A stretch of 64,000 nt of DNA. It comes from Tubiluchus corallicola (taxonomy: Eukaryota; Priapulida; Priapulimorpha; Priapulimorphida; Tubiluchidae). Shown in pieces: positions 48,070-61,589 of the stretch. Where the stretch lies: NCBI GenBank assembly GCA_030141605.1, contig JAQGDQ010000282.1:1-64000 (forward strand), read 5' to 3'. Position 1 is the stretch's first letter. The number at the start of each line of letters is the position of its first letter. The notes under the pieces are model-generated. The model had not been told where the DNA came from and ran no database searches. It saw only the letters and a list, made by a program, of their open reading frames with translations. Position numbers and translations under genes: made by a program.

Positions 48070-51000
48070 ACAATTATGGTATTCATGCATTGTCTGTGAT
48101 AATGTAATGTTGATTAAAGTGTGCTGTACTGTGTTTGTTCAATGCTTGCCATTTCTGCCAATAGACGGCACTAGAATGATGTCAAATTTTGAGAAGCTCC
48201 ATCATCTTTAATCACACTTCATTTGGTATATTAAATCGTGAGTCTGCAGAGGCACCGCTGCCTATATAAATATATGTAATGTTATAAATAGTAAGATTAA
48301 TTTTATGCTTGCCTAGAAAAAATTATGCAAACAAAAAAGAGAAAGCCTTTCTTGATAACTTTGAAGGCAGTGGTAAGGCCATGAGAAGAACAAAATTAAT
48401 ATAATAAAATCCATATGAAGTAAATGGCTTCAGTCTTTTATTTACAGATGTTCAGTAAAAGTCAGGAAGTTGTATTTAATGAAATGTTATTGTGCAGTTA
48501 GACAGTTCTGATCATGTACATTGTATAATCAGATGAGATAAATCATTACTCTTTTAAAAAATATTTTGACTTGTTAATATTTTAAGCTAAGTCAAAACAA
48601 CTAAGTTTATTAATCCGTGTTTCTTTCGAACTGCATATTCTAGATTAAACTGAAAAACCGAAGTTGGATTGTTTTCCTTACTGGTTTTTTCTTACAGCCA
48701 TGCAAAAGAACTCGTAATTTCTTTCGAAATGTGGGTGATTAGCGCAAGTTGCATAAACTGTTAAAGGCTGCTGCCGGCATATGACTGGTCCTCAATAGTG
48801 GCATTACAATAGCTCCTCTCTTAATACGCACTTCTGTATAAATAAATGTGGTTCTTTTAATCACAAGCATATTGACTATTAGTCTTCAAAAAGCATCCAA
48901 CTGTAGCAATCAACTTTTAATGAACTTTAATTTTTCATATTTCAAGTAAGATAGAAATCGTTAAACAGCAACCCTTCGATGAGCAAGAGATTTCGCAACT
49001 AGACTGATAATACAATCTTGCACTTTATCATGTAGGCAACAGACTGAGGCATCACCCTGCACATTCTCGAGTGCAATACAAGCATCCCAGTAATTCTACC
49101 TCTTTCAGTATGCTTTTAGCTGAGTGGTGACCTTATAAGACAGTGAGTGTTCAAAGAGAGTAAATGTAGTCCATGGAACGTGATCAGGAAATGTGTGATT
49201 GCTGGGTTCAATACTTGTCCTGATGCATTTCATTTACCATACTGCCCCCATGGATACTTATCTCATTGGGGAGGATGCTTACTCATCTAAATGTAACTGA
49301 GACAACATGTTTATCAAGATGATGAGTTTTTGGTCCAGCCACAACCACCAACATGGCCATCGACATGCCAAAGTTTATGTAATTAGTTAATGCTTTAATA
49401 AGCAAAAGTAGTGAACAAATTTTGTAGAGTGGAAAAATGGTTGCTGAAATAGTCATGATACAGACACAAACTCATACTTTCTCATATTATTATTGAAGTA
49501 ATAACAGTATGTACAGCTGGTATATACAAACAAAATTTATGCATAAAACTGTATTTTTAGAAAATAAACTATTTACCTGCAATAAAGTTGCAAAGCTACC
49601 CACTTAAAATCTTAAATATAGATTATGTAATCATAATATCTATACAAAGCACTTTTTAAAACATTCAATCAGCAGCTTAAAATATGTAAAGTATCAGAAG
49701 CTCTTAATTATAATTTATAGATTAATTTTGTGACACTATTTTAATGGATCATTAATTTTAACTTAAATCACAGTATATATAGCAAACGAAAGCCCATAAA
49801 CTGGTATCAGACTTAATTTTATGTAACAGTGCATGTAAATAATAAATAATTAAAGCTACATAATTGTGAACTAAGCGTATTAAATACACTGTGTGACACG
49901 ACAGTTCAGTAGTGACCTCAGAAATCTAAAAAATAGAGATGTATTCACTAGACATCCAGAATTGCATATTCGTTATTGCATTATAGACAAAAATAATTTC
50001 ATGTTGCTTTTTTGATAATATATGTCATTGTTTATCAGGCCTGCATTACTGTGTACCACACCCTGCAGATGAGGAAAAGCCTATCGCTCCTTGTAGTGAT
50101 CTTTCCACAAGGGGTTGTAGCAAAAAAATCATATGGTACAGCACTTGCCACTTGACAGCAAAATACTGCAGTACTGTCTATAAATGCACTCCTACCAAAA
50201 TTCACTCAAATTTAAACAATACATTGTAGCATTCCGTTCTGCATGTCTGGTAAAAACCATTTCACAGCTATTTTAGAGAAATTGCAGGTGTTCATCCACT
50301 CCAGGATTCGTGCATATACAATTACAGACATCTGGTAAATGCTGCTTTACACTAAAGTACTGTTGGCATATTAAGTTCGGGAGTAAAGGTTCTGAGTTCA
50401 TTTCTAATTTAAATAATGAACTAACTGGCACAAATACTTAGTACATATTTAGTACATAATATGGTAATAAACAGGCTATCCGGTTAATTTTTTACAAGAC
50501 AAACGTTAGGAAATTCTTGAGTTGTAATTAGCGCTGTTTAAAAAATAAAATGTGATGCATCAGTCCGATGAGAAAAAGTCAGAAAACTTTTCCATCTACG
50601 TTTACTTATTTTTATTTTAGTTCAAAAATTTTAACTACATCTTAATCAAGCAACGGCATGTCCACATACCTGTGCATTTAATATTCAGAATGACTAGATT
50701 ATGCCAGTGCTTCTGAGCAATGTTCAGGAAAAATATTAGGATTTAGTAATAAAAGTGTGATAAGGGTTTTGTGCAATTTATAAAATCTTCTGAAAGTCAC
50801 GCTTTGTATTTCAATTTTTGAACGCCCATTTTTCCACCAATGACGTCGCTCATCGGATGAATAAAAGCAGCGCACTGTCAATTTCCACCAAAGTATAATA
50901 AGTTTTTATAAAAAATTAGATAGCTAATTTGTGACATTTTTGCGTGAACATCTAGTACGCAGCAGAAGTTTGAATTAGTTTTAAGCAGTGCACTTATGGA

Positions 51001-51217
51001 GAACCATGATGCGCTTCCGAAAAGTCATGAAGTCCATAATCGTCATAATTTTCAAATGCACAGCAGCTACCATTCTGTACAGTAGTAGTATAAATTAACT
51101 TTATGCTTTATACACAGTTTTTTGCCAATTTCTTTGTTATAGTTTTCCAAGTTTAAGTGAGAAGCAACAATGTCTAATATGGGAAATCTTAAAGTGTTCA
51201 GATGATTAGGGAAAACT
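48070..51217. other. intergenic spacer, STMP1-like gene to Rab-like gene
   Basis: AT-rich with no coding exon recognised. It holds one dispersed repeat near its right end (50735-50945) and presumably the 3' UTR of the Rab-like gene. A TTTATT (minus-strand AATAAA) at 50611-50616 is a possible but distant poly(A) signal. Confidence 0.45.
50735..50945 (+). repeat. dispersed repeat, copy 2
   Basis: Counterpart of 16185-16400 at roughly 70% identity by eye in the same orientation, including GGATTTAGTAATAAAAGTGT and AAAGCAGCGCACTGTCA. Confidence 0.6.
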
Positions 51218-52183
51218 TCACTTACCACCACAACATGATTGTGACTCTTCTTGCTGTGATGGCATAACTTTAAATGCATCTGGATCGATTCGCTGTCTGA
51301 CATTACGGCATAAACTCATAGCTATGTCTTGAAACATCTCATGAACACCAGTGTTCGATTTACATGAGACTTTGAAATTTTTGCTCACCAAGTCTTGACA
51401 CTGTTCTTTAAATTCCTCTATTTGAGCATCAGTCACATACTCGTGCAAGTCACTTTTGTTACCACAGAGAAAGATTTTGGCATTTTCGGCATTTGACACA
51501 ATGTCTAGGATATGTTGTGACAAGTTGTGGAATGATTCTAAGTCTTCACTGGAGTATGTCAGTATTGCTGCATCAGAAAATTTATAGTAGGAACTAGTTA
51601 CTGTGGCTACTCTCTCCATCCCACCTGTATCCCAGAGCTGCAGCTGAAAGAAAAATAAAAGATAAACCTATAATACATCAGTTTGCACACTCATCACAAA
51701 TGCAAAGCATCACAAATCTAAAATATATTTGTGTTGCACCAGTAAAATTTTGTAATTATTTTCACTAAAATCTAGAGAACAAAATTACAAGATTTGACAA
51801 GTACTAAATCACCAATTTTCGAAGATGAGCAGGCATATTCTTTCCCCAATGGATAGCATGAAACTAAAAAGAACATTCATGACTGTAGTAATGTTCATTG
51901 TAAACTTCGTCGAGATTAATTTGTCACATTGCAATAAGCAATGTTTCGTTAAATTTCACAGACAATTTGTCATCACTGAAATATTACAACGTTTGCTTAC
52001 CTTAACCTCGTCTGTGCCTCTACAGGTAAAATATTTTTCAAAGCGATCTAACCCCATGGTTGATTCTCTATCTGTAGACACAACAAAAGTGTCAGTGCTG
52101 AATCTGCGGAAGAGGGATGTTTTTCCAACGCCGAAATCACCACACAGAATTACTTTGAATGCGGGAGAAGATGTTACAGCCAT
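51218..52183 (-). CDS. atypical Rab-like small GTPase
   Basis: Two exons, 52001-52183 and 51218-51643, joined at phase 0, 202 aa. G1 P-loop GDFGVGKTS is at 15-23, switch I Thr42 in STMGLD, G3 WDTGGMER at 65-72, G4 NKSD at 123-126 and G5 SCKS at 154-157. The C-terminus, SQSCCGGK, has a double Cys suitable for geranylgeranylation, so membrane anchoring is likely. Switch II is unusual: the canonical DTAGQER is DTGGMER, so the catalytic Gln is Met70 and hydrolysis should be weak. The last codons overlap a strong donor (G|GTAAGTGA at about 51225), so a spliced isoform with another C-terminus is possible. I do not recognise the Rab subfamily. Function is presumably vesicle traffic. Confidence 0.85.
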
Positions 52184-52638
52184 TATTGGTTTACAAGCAC
52201 TAAGAAAAAAAAGTCGACCATACAAACTGCATATTGTCATAACTGCCTAAATATGCAGATGATCCAGAATAATATAAGAAAGCAATAAGACACTATTCGC
52301 ATAGTATTTACAGTATTTCCTACAGACCAACATCATTTCAGCCCACACATATTTTGACAGTTGGCAAACAAATTCTGCAAAACTTTGTTTGCTGGTAGTT
52401 TGTTTGGTCAGTGATGGAGTACTCACAGGGCCATACCAATATATAAATGAGTGATGCCTCTGATGTGAAGCTACCAAAATAATTACCATCCCCAGATTTT
52501 GTGCAGTTTGCTAACTTGCTGAGAGGAGTGCTAACAAAGAACATTGCTATTTGCAGAATAAGAATTAGATCATGGAAATAATATGCATAATTTTTCATGC
52601 TATTATGCTACCTGTATGTTAAATATGTATGTATGTTG

Positions 52639-53060
52639 CTATACTGTTATACTGTCATGATTAAGGGTTAAGCGAGTACACTCATAGAAACCCCTTATAT
52701 AACTGTCGATTAACGATTTAAACTTTACTGTGGTTGGTGCGGCAATCACCATGGCAGGCAGATTATTCCATTCATTCAGAACTCTCACAGAAAATGAATA
52801 TTTACGAATGTCAAGACGTGACCGCTCTAGTTCTAGAATCAGCAACTAAATTAAAGAATTTTTAGGGCAAGATGTTTTCTTTTCAAATTAATATTTTATA
52901 AACTTCAATAAGGTCTCCACGGTATCTTCCTAATTCAAGCATGGTCAAACTACAATATTTTAATCTTTCCAAATATGTCAGATTTTTACAACCTAATATT
53001 ACTATTAGTCTTGTAGAACGCTTTCGTACACCTTCCATAAGCAATATAAGCAATATATTG
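52639..53060 (-). mobile_element. CR1-like LINE fragment (RT C-terminus)
   Basis: The - strand begins near 53045 with MEGVRKRSTRLIV and LTYLERLKYCSL, then LELGRYRGDLIEVYKIL. It ends with LDIRKYSFSVRVLNEWNNLP, the standard C-terminal motif (RKYSFS.RV..WN.LP) of these LINEs. Stops between the blocks show it is dead. Confidence 0.85.
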
Positions 53061-53755
53061 TATGTGAAATCAAGCTAAGCCTCATCTTCTTTCCAGCGAA
53101 AAAGTTCTGTGAAGACGATAATTCATTCACAATTGTTAAAAGCTGCCTAAATTAAAGCACACAAAAGAATTAACAACTAAACAAGCATAAAAAACAGTGC
53201 AGTACTACTAGTACTAGCATTCTTGTTCCACGTTTAAGAAATAGTCAAGAAATTATAAAAAGCTTCAATTAAAACAAGCTGACACGCCAAAGAACAACAA
53301 AAGCGATCCTTACTTAAGATCCATACCAAATACTAATACTACTACTATTACTATGCTATTATATTAAGTACTACTACTAGTTAAAATTTGAAATAAACAA
53401 TAACTTAGTCATGCTTACGTTAACAAAACTTAAGCAGATCAAAACAAATAAAACAGTTCTGTATCATAACTGACACAGATGTGACGCAAGGCACTCGCAC
53501 AAAATATTAAGTGGGTGTTTATGTACTGCAAATAACCAAATACTTATTAAAAGCGTATTGTAAACACGAACTTGCCACAATCCATTTTTCTATATTTTTG
53601 TATTCCATATGCTCACCAATAGGTGTCACTACATAACCAGTGGCACTGTAGTAACGAAAGCCCAAAATGCCCACCACTCAAGCCTTAAACATAAAACCGA
53701 GAAATAAGAAAACGTCATTGATCATAAAGTGAACAATGTAGTTATACATGCTTCA

Positions 53756-54815
53756 AATCTTCGATACCATCATATAGGACAAACTCTTTGATTTTCAAGA
53801 AATTTCCATATATAATTATAGATTTCCCCTCAACTCCAGAGCAAAAATTCTCACTTTAACCAGCAACTCAGATTTCCAAGAATCATCTATCCACACTTCG
53901 AAACGTGGTTGAAATTTATTCCTGTTAAATTTAATCACTGTAGAAGACCTATCCAGTTGATTTTTCCAAACTTGCACGCCAACCTCACTAACTTTCTTTT
54001 TTATGAAATTATTCGAACCCTTCTCGGTCAAATTTATGTCTGTTAATTTACTAAGGCCTTGCGCTGATAAATTTCCAAGCGCCATAGTATGTTACCATAA
54101 ACTCCCAAACTAAATTTATCTGCTTAAAAGGTTACTCGTTTCACTCGTCTTGAACCAATTCTACAACACACCATAAAGCTCTCATCCTTCTTGAATAATC
54201 TATCTTCGCTCATAAATATAATATAAGACGCACTTTTGCTTCTCTTACGACCCATAAAATATGAAAAACCAGATTCACTTCTCAGCGCTGGTCCACAACA
54301 ATTTTTGCTCTTCTATAGCCAACGAGAAGAATTTTATCTCATACTTTCATAAAATTAATCTCTTTTTGATCAAACACTCTCCCAGCACATCGAACATGGA
54401 ACTATTACTGACTTCAGTCCTACTAATCCCTCTTCGATAATCAAATTCCATTGCCATAAATTTATAGCACCCACCATTTTTCTTAAATCAGGTATTCTCT
54501 CACGCTCTCTCACGAACTATTTTCATCTTATGCTTTCTGATCAGCATACCAAACTATTTTTCACTTGTAGATTGTTTAGTTTCAAAACCAGCCTATTTAA
54601 AACTACTTAGATTAATAGTATTATCACCAGTTAATAAAAGAGATGCACCCTTTTTAGAACTAAAAATCAAACCATATGCAACGTCCACCCAGACTTTCAA
54701 CTATTTTCAATAAATATATGACCCATATTATTTTCTCTCTCTGAAAACAAGATTATATCATTTGCAAAAGCTAATCCAGTAATCACTAATTCATCGTGAA
54801 AGCAAAACCACATTT
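53756..54815 (-). mobile_element. dead LINE fragment of a second type
   Basis: The - strand near 54.79 kb reads ELVITGLAFANDIILFSE, the RT palm motif (usually FADD, here FAND). It is followed by frame-broken sequence and then, at 53816-54085, an open stretch with FIKKKVSEVGVQVWKN and similar. The motif context differs from the CR1-like pieces and is closer to site-specific or R1/R2-like elements. The exact clade is not determined. It is truncated just upstream of the NHE 5' region. Confidence 0.65.
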
Positions 54816-55118
54816 TAACTCATCTACTTTTTTAAGAATTCAGAAATATATAGGCAAAAAATATTGCTGTAATACGGCTTTACAACTTGTCTATCAAGGT
54901 GCACTATTTACTCTCCATACTTTCTACAGCACCATGAACGATATACATTGTACAGTTAGGACGGTCACGTGATCGTTAAATGAAAATGAAATCGTCGTCT
55001 GTCGGTTGACAGGAGAGACTGTGATCTGATTAAACTGATGTGATCGCTTTGTAAAGTGTTACGGCATTCTGATTCACCCAGCAATTACTCTGTAATGAAC
55101 CTGTGATAACATATTAAC

Positions 55119-58100
55119 ATGACTGCAAAATTAACTTTTATTGTTCTCATTATTCTTTACGTGTCTATAATTTGTACCGAGTCTCTTGTTAATGAGAATG
55201 TTGCTCATGGGTTTAATAATATAATAAATGGGGCTAAAAGTGACCGTGAAGATTCAAACGTAACTTTGCTGCATGTAGAGAAGCATAATACTAATGATCT
55301 GATGCTTGTGGAAGGTACTGAGATGCAAAATGGTCATAACAATGACACTGAAGATAAACGATATCATGTTGCTAGTTTTTCCTGGGAACACGTCCAAGCG
55401 CCCTATATCATTTCATTGTGGATTCTTTTTGCGAGCTTATGCAAAACAGGTAATTTTTGAAGATGACAGCGTCTTCATTTTTAGTATGCAGCAATTTAGT
55501 CTAAATTTACTATATCAAATGAAGAAATAAAATCTGTCATTAATTAGCAGCAAAATAATTATGCATATAATGATTATTGCAATGTCACATGATTATGGAA
55601 GGGCCATGTTGAATAACTGTTGCTGAGTAATTTACTTTTTATAGTATAACTATAAATTCGATACCAATTTATATTTTACATTTTTATTGTAAAACACCAT
55701 TGCAGTTACACACATAGATCTATGTACTGCGTCACAATGTACTACGCTTACAATTGCACAATAGTAGGCAAACTAAAAGAAAATTACTAGCAATAAAGTA
55801 TGCAATTAATACACAACAGCTTGCATGGTTAGTTGTTAGCTGCTAGGGGCAAGATAAAAGAGATACGCAATGAAAAAGGATGACATGATGGTAAAATGGG
55901 GGTGTAAGTAAGTAATTTAAATAAAAAAGAAGAAAAAGCTAAACATTGTAAAAATGATGAGAAACAGTGAGGTTATAATGATGAAAATCCGATGGCTATA
56001 GCATTATAAGTCTAATATACGTGTACAAGGACGTACTAAGAGTGGCAACCAACATGGCACATACATCCTAATTGTAATGTGTATTTTTTTTTCTAGAAGC
56101 ACAGATTTAGAATTGTTTATTGGTTGTCATACTTACACCAGGTATTCTTAGCAATGTGAGCACATTGAATAATGATATAGGCATATTTGTCTAGATGTGC
56201 TATATAGTTTTGGTCAACCCCTTTCATCTGGAGGCTGATAATAGAGGCTTTCTCTTAATCAGCAGGTTTAAAGCATATCCAAACCAAAGCTAGGTTGTCA
56301 ACTAAGTCATGTAAAAAAAACAGACAGTACAGTATACAGGAAAAGTGTCATTTCTGTACTCTCTGAACAGGATTATGTAATATGTATATGTTAGGCTTTG
56401 TTATATATATATATATGCACATAGGTGCTGTGCAAATGTAATGTAATGGCATACCTAACAAACAGTCTACTGGGAGGGCTGAGTCTTTTATACAAGAAAG
56501 CTTTGAGCTTTTTATGCGCTCATTATGTGTACATTGTTTAAGACATTTTGTAGAAGATTTGTCGAGATTTGATAAAAGTTGGGAGTTTATAACTTTTTGC
56601 AATGGATATACCTTTGATACTGACATCTCTTGTTATTTCATCTTTTAGTCTTCAGTAGAGTTAGCTAATGTAAACTTCATCTTCACTGCTATAAGAGAGC
56701 CACTCCTATCTCTCAGTTACTTCTACACTTTTTGGTTATCTTTTTTGCTTTCTATCCATGCTTCACCTCATCCACATTATCTTAATTTTTGTTTAGTATA
56801 TATTATAGTAACATCCATTACACAGCAAGTTAAACAATATTGACTTTTTACGTTGATACTCTCACCACTTTGAGGCAAGCTCAGAAATTATTCTTCGAGT
56901 TTACATCCCGATTAGTCAGCATTATTGTGCATTGATGTTATAGTTCTAAAAATTTTTCAAAATTTGCCCATTCTAGACAACAAAATTTTTAAAAATTATT
57001 CTGACCTTAGCCTGATGTAATGTTTTGGCACCGTAATATCTTCGTTTTTTAAATATGATAAACTTGTCAATTGACTCAATGCCAGCTAAATTATTTTGAC
57101 TTTTGCTGATTACAGCACAAGAAATAGTGTAAAAAATTACTAAAAATATCTATCAGATTTGATTTTTGAAAATTTTTTTTTATTTTGTTGTTCTAGTTTA
57201 TTCGTTTATCTGTCTGTTGCTTCAGACACTTATATTGTTAAGTGCTAGTTTTCCCATTGTCGTTTTCAGGCTAAGGCCTGGTTGAGCTGTGTATTATGTT
57301 TTAGCTTTAAGGAGGCGGAAGCTCAAAATTTTGTCGTGATTTGTTTGCTTCTCCTTTTGTTCTTGTTTTGAGCTACTCCTTTAATTTTGTTCTTCTTTTT
57401 CTGTGATAGAAAAGAAACATTTGCTTGCAATTTATGGGAAAGTATCATTTGTAAATTGGTTTTGCTAAATTTATTGCTGAAAATAAGTAGTGAAAATGGG
57501 GATGATTAAACAGGAATGGAAAACTAGTATGTAACTTCTAGTCACATCTTATGAAAATAATCCCTAGAGGCCAGATCACTTTCATGGTAGCATTTTAGAA
57601 TTTTTTGTGACCTTGAGCTTGATTTTATACTCGAGCTAGACGCTGTACAGGATTTGGCATAGGCCTATATATTTTTCATTTGATTTCCAGGAAGTTACTT
57701 AGTTATAGGATTGTACGCAGTTTCTGTCGCTGGTAGTAATGAACATATTTTGAAATAGTTAAACTGGTTTGAAATTTTGCTGGTGGACAAAATACTAATT
57801 AGTTACAAATTACTATTTTAAAAAATGCAGAGTTTCTTCCTGGTAAACATGTTATATATAGCTTAGACCTATTATAAGGACAAACTTAGTAACCACATTT
57901 TTATTTTTGTTGATTGTTAAACCATCTTGTCACTCTCTTGTAGCAAACTTAACCTCATTGCAAACTATAGGAGCTATATATAGAGCATCCCTAATGGACC
58001 AAATGACACTCAGTTTGTAACACAAAGTTGTCATTTCTGCATGTCATGCATCCAACATGTGGTGTCGCTGTGCACTACCACATCTTCCTGGTGAGATACG

Positions 58101-58158
58101 ACCAGCAAAAAAGTTCTGGAATACTGTTAATCGAAAAGCTAAAGTTCTTTAAATAATT

Positions 58159-58206
<48 letters not shown>

Positions 58207-61115
58207 GCTGCTGCTGCTGCTGTTATTATTACTATTATTATTATTATTACTAAAAAATTAAGCAAGTTGATTTTTGTGGGTATTGCACAAAGTTGTCATT
58301 TACGGCTGTCTAAGTTATCACTTTTACCTTTTACCTGTCACACACATTTAAGACAAATGATTGGGGATTGTAAGGTAGTCTATATAGGGATTTACAAATA
58401 ATAGTTCAGACATATTAGTGGACTGACTAGTTTTTTTTTCTGCTTATATGACCCAGTGTTTACTTGCTTTAATACTGCTTTAGTTGATTTGTAGAAAAGC
58501 CAGCAGCTAGGTGATGACTGGGTGATCCAATGGGTAGACTGTTTGATTGATTAGTCGCCTTTCCTCATTTTAGGCTAGATTGCTATCCTGAGCTAGGTTA
58601 CTGAGCATTTGAGTAGGACTGCAAAAACGCACATGCCTAGGGAAAAAAGCTGCAAGTATTCTCTTACTGGCTTAATAACGCTGTCAAATTTTTACCATTG
58701 TTTACCACCTGAACAGCATTCTCTAGCACTAAACAGTCTGCAGTAAATGCACTAGGCTACTAGACAAATATATATATTCATGTAGGCAATTCAGTGTTGT
58801 ATCATTTCTTTTACAGCTTTCCATCTGTCTAAGAAGTTGCCGCTTGTGTTTCCGGAGAGTTGCATGCTGGTGTTGCTTGGGATCACTGTTGGCATCGTCT
58901 TCTTCTTCTCCAGCCAATCCAGGGAACAGTTTTACACTATGAGCAGTGATACATTCTTTCTTTATCTTCTACCTCCCATTGTGCTTGATGCTGGTTACTT
59001 CATGCCCACGAGAGCTTTTTTTGATAATATTGGAACCATACTCCTATTTGCTGTGATTGGGACATTGTTCAATGCATTTGCAGTAGGATTCTCATTATTT
59101 GGCCTCAGTGTAGCAGGCGTGTTCGGTATAAAGGTAACAAAATAAAATGTATATTACAAATAATGAAAATTTTTACTTAGTACACAAAGTCCACGTGTGT
59201 TAAGAACAAGATATAGGGTCAGTGATATGCTTACTATCATTAGCAACATAATTAGTGCTGAATGCAGATGTCAAAGTATTTTCTAAAAGTCTCTTGCAAC
59301 AGTCAGTATACGGGATGATTGTGTTTAATAGATCTTGTGAGAATTGTAGGGTAGGACTGTTCCTTTTTTTAAAGTGAAGTTTGTGAAGAGAAAGTCATTT
59401 TGAAAATTTCTGCAACTTGTGAACCAAAATTAATTTCATGTAATTCTATAGGTATAAGTCACAAAATTATCGTTAATCTTTTGTTTGCACAAATCAGGCC
59501 CGCGACCATAGATTTACTGGTGCTGAGCAACAGCATAGAAAATATTCAGGAATTTCTCACTAAATGTGCTGTGGGTGTTTGTTTAAAGATACAAATTGCT
59601 TTATGACATATAGATGATTTAGAACATTGATGTAGGGCAAATCAATACTATACTATTATAAAAAAACTTCTCGGGCACTTAACATAGATCTATGATGTTG
59701 ATAAAGTTATGCACACATGACGTAGCTTAACACTTTATCCTAATAGTTTCAACAATCAATATATTATTTGTCACAACCTGTCATTGTCCACAAAGCTTAA
59801 AATGCTTGTGTTAAAATAAATGCTGATATGATGGAACAAACTCATAATTAATGTTTATCCAATTGTAAGGAGTGAACTTTGGACTGTCATCACTGGGAAA
59901 CACAATGACGTAGTGGTGTCAGCCTTGTAGTAAGCCGAAGGTCACTGATTCAATCCAGGCTGTTCCAAATTTTCACATTCTCAGTCTTTCCAGTTTGGTA
60001 TCAAAATTTAATGTTGGTTTGTACCATCATTAATAATAACCTTGATATTAGAATTATAAAATTTTTAATTCTTACATATTAAAAACTTTTAAATATTTGA
60101 ACAACACCTGTAGTTAACTAATTATTCTGGATCTTTCACGTAAGGGGATTCACGTGCTTGTTAACAGTGTAGTAGAGAGACTGTTATTCGAAAGTACTGT
60201 CACAGTAATTACAGTCAATTACACAACTGCAAGCTAAAACAATTCAGTGCAGTAATGGTGCAATTAATTGCAGTAGCAAGCAGTTTGTCACTTTTTAGCT
60301 TCGAGCATATTAAATTCTGAAAATTTGTTATCTCACGTTGTATAAACTAAGATATAGGCTTTTTTAAACTTTGCAATATACATACATTTAACTGAGTCCT
60401 GGTCATCCTTACCTGCAGCTGTTTTATAAGTGTAGATCATTGTAGGTGTAGATTCGTGCCCGTTATGACTATGCTTTGGCACTAATTAATACAAATAGAC
60501 TCAATAGAAAATTAATAATTCAAACCAGGCTTTGAATTTTAATGCACTGCGTGTCTAACACCTGCATTATCTGTCCTGAATATTCATAATTTCATGATGG
60601 TATTGATTTAAAATGTCACCTGTACAGAGTGTTCTGTAATGCAACTGGTACCTAATTTACAATTTTAGTTTGAGCCCATAAATTCTGTTGCTATATTGAT
60701 AAAAAAAGGCTTACTGTAATAGCTTAGTGAAAACTTTCAGTTCTGTGTAAGCCTGCATTATCATTGTTTCAAAATTAATCGTAATTTAAGTCGTTTACAA
60801 AGTTGAGTGTTGTAACTAACAAATGCTGTTATGACTTGAACTTCAGGCTTTGCTGAGCTGCATTATAAATAACAACGATCATATCTCTAGGCCTTTATTT
60901 TCTTAACTGTGTGTAAATGACTTGAATTAAAATTATGATGCATTATTTATTTGAATATGCTTTAGATTGAATTACTACATTGCCTGTTATTTGGCTCACT
61001 CATATCTGCAGTGGACCCTGTGGCTGTGTTAGCTGTCTTTGAGGAAGTTCACGTCAATGAAATATTACATATCATTGTGTTTGGTGAATCACTGCTAAAT
61101 GATGCTGTGACTGTG
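55119..61115 (+). CDS. SLC9-family Na+/H+ exchanger, first three coding exons (3' end outside window)
   Basis: Exons 55119-55449, 58817-59133 and 60966-61115 give the first 266 residues in frame. Residues 1-20 form a hydrophobic signal peptide. A variable, glycosylatable loop follows (NVT, about 42-44, and NDT, about 75-77), then the first membrane helix ([20 protein letters not shown]). [18 protein letters not shown] at 157-174 is the amiloride-sensitive TM4 signature. [15 protein letters not shown] at 230-244 and [11 protein letters not shown] at 256-266, with the Asn261-Asp262 ion-binding pair, are diagnostic of NHE exchangers. These swap Na+ for H+ at plasma or endosomal membranes to control pH and volume. 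The motifs fit the NHE2/3/5-like plasma-membrane group, but the subtype cannot be fixed from this part. No further exon is seen up to 64000. Confidence 0.94.
58155..58250. repeat. (TTG)n/(TGC)n/(TTA)n compound microsatellite
   Basis: About 16 TTG units, then CTG/TGC units and TTA units, in NHE intron 1. It is likely polymorphic in length. Confidence 0.95.
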
Positions 61116-61589
61116 GTAAGGTTATGTATATAAGTTTTTTTATAAACAATTGAAATAGTATGATTGCTTCAGAATTAAACAAAACAATTTTCTGAAAACT
61201 GTGATGATGGTCAGCCGCTGGCTAGACAGTATGAAAGAAGAAATTATAAAATTACTTTTGATTGTGCAAACATTGGCTGATTTTATGTTACAATGAATTT
61301 ATGTTACAGTTAGAAACCTAGGGATGTAGCTTGTGCGCTTAGAATAGTCTATGTGGGTAATTAAATAATTAACTGTAATAACTAGTTGACAATGTTTCTG
61401 ATGTGGTCAGAAACTGATGATTTTGCAACAATAGTTATAAAATTTAGCCTTACATATAAAGAGATAACAGTTTTTCTTGAAAATGCTTATTTTCTTTTAT
61501 TGAATTCACCTTGCTTGAATACATGGGAAGTATATTTCACAATGAAACCTCAGCATTTAACTGTTCAGCCCAGTCAAAGGTCAATCGAT

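Larger units (their letters stand above)
52184..55118. other. head-to-head spacer, Rab-like gene and NHE
   Basis: Holds the divergent upstream regions of both genes and two dead LINE pieces (annotated separately). Sequence at 54.95-55.1 kb is richer in CpG (for example GGACGGTCACGTGATCG and AATCGTCGTCTGTCGG) and is probably the NHE promoter and 5' UTR. It includes CACGTG at 54966-54971, an E-box-like hexamer. Confidence 0.5.

Noticed and set aside
51825-52250. 141-codon + strand ORF over the Rab-like first exon
   Set aside because: It is the antisense shadow of the GTPase exon and its intron.
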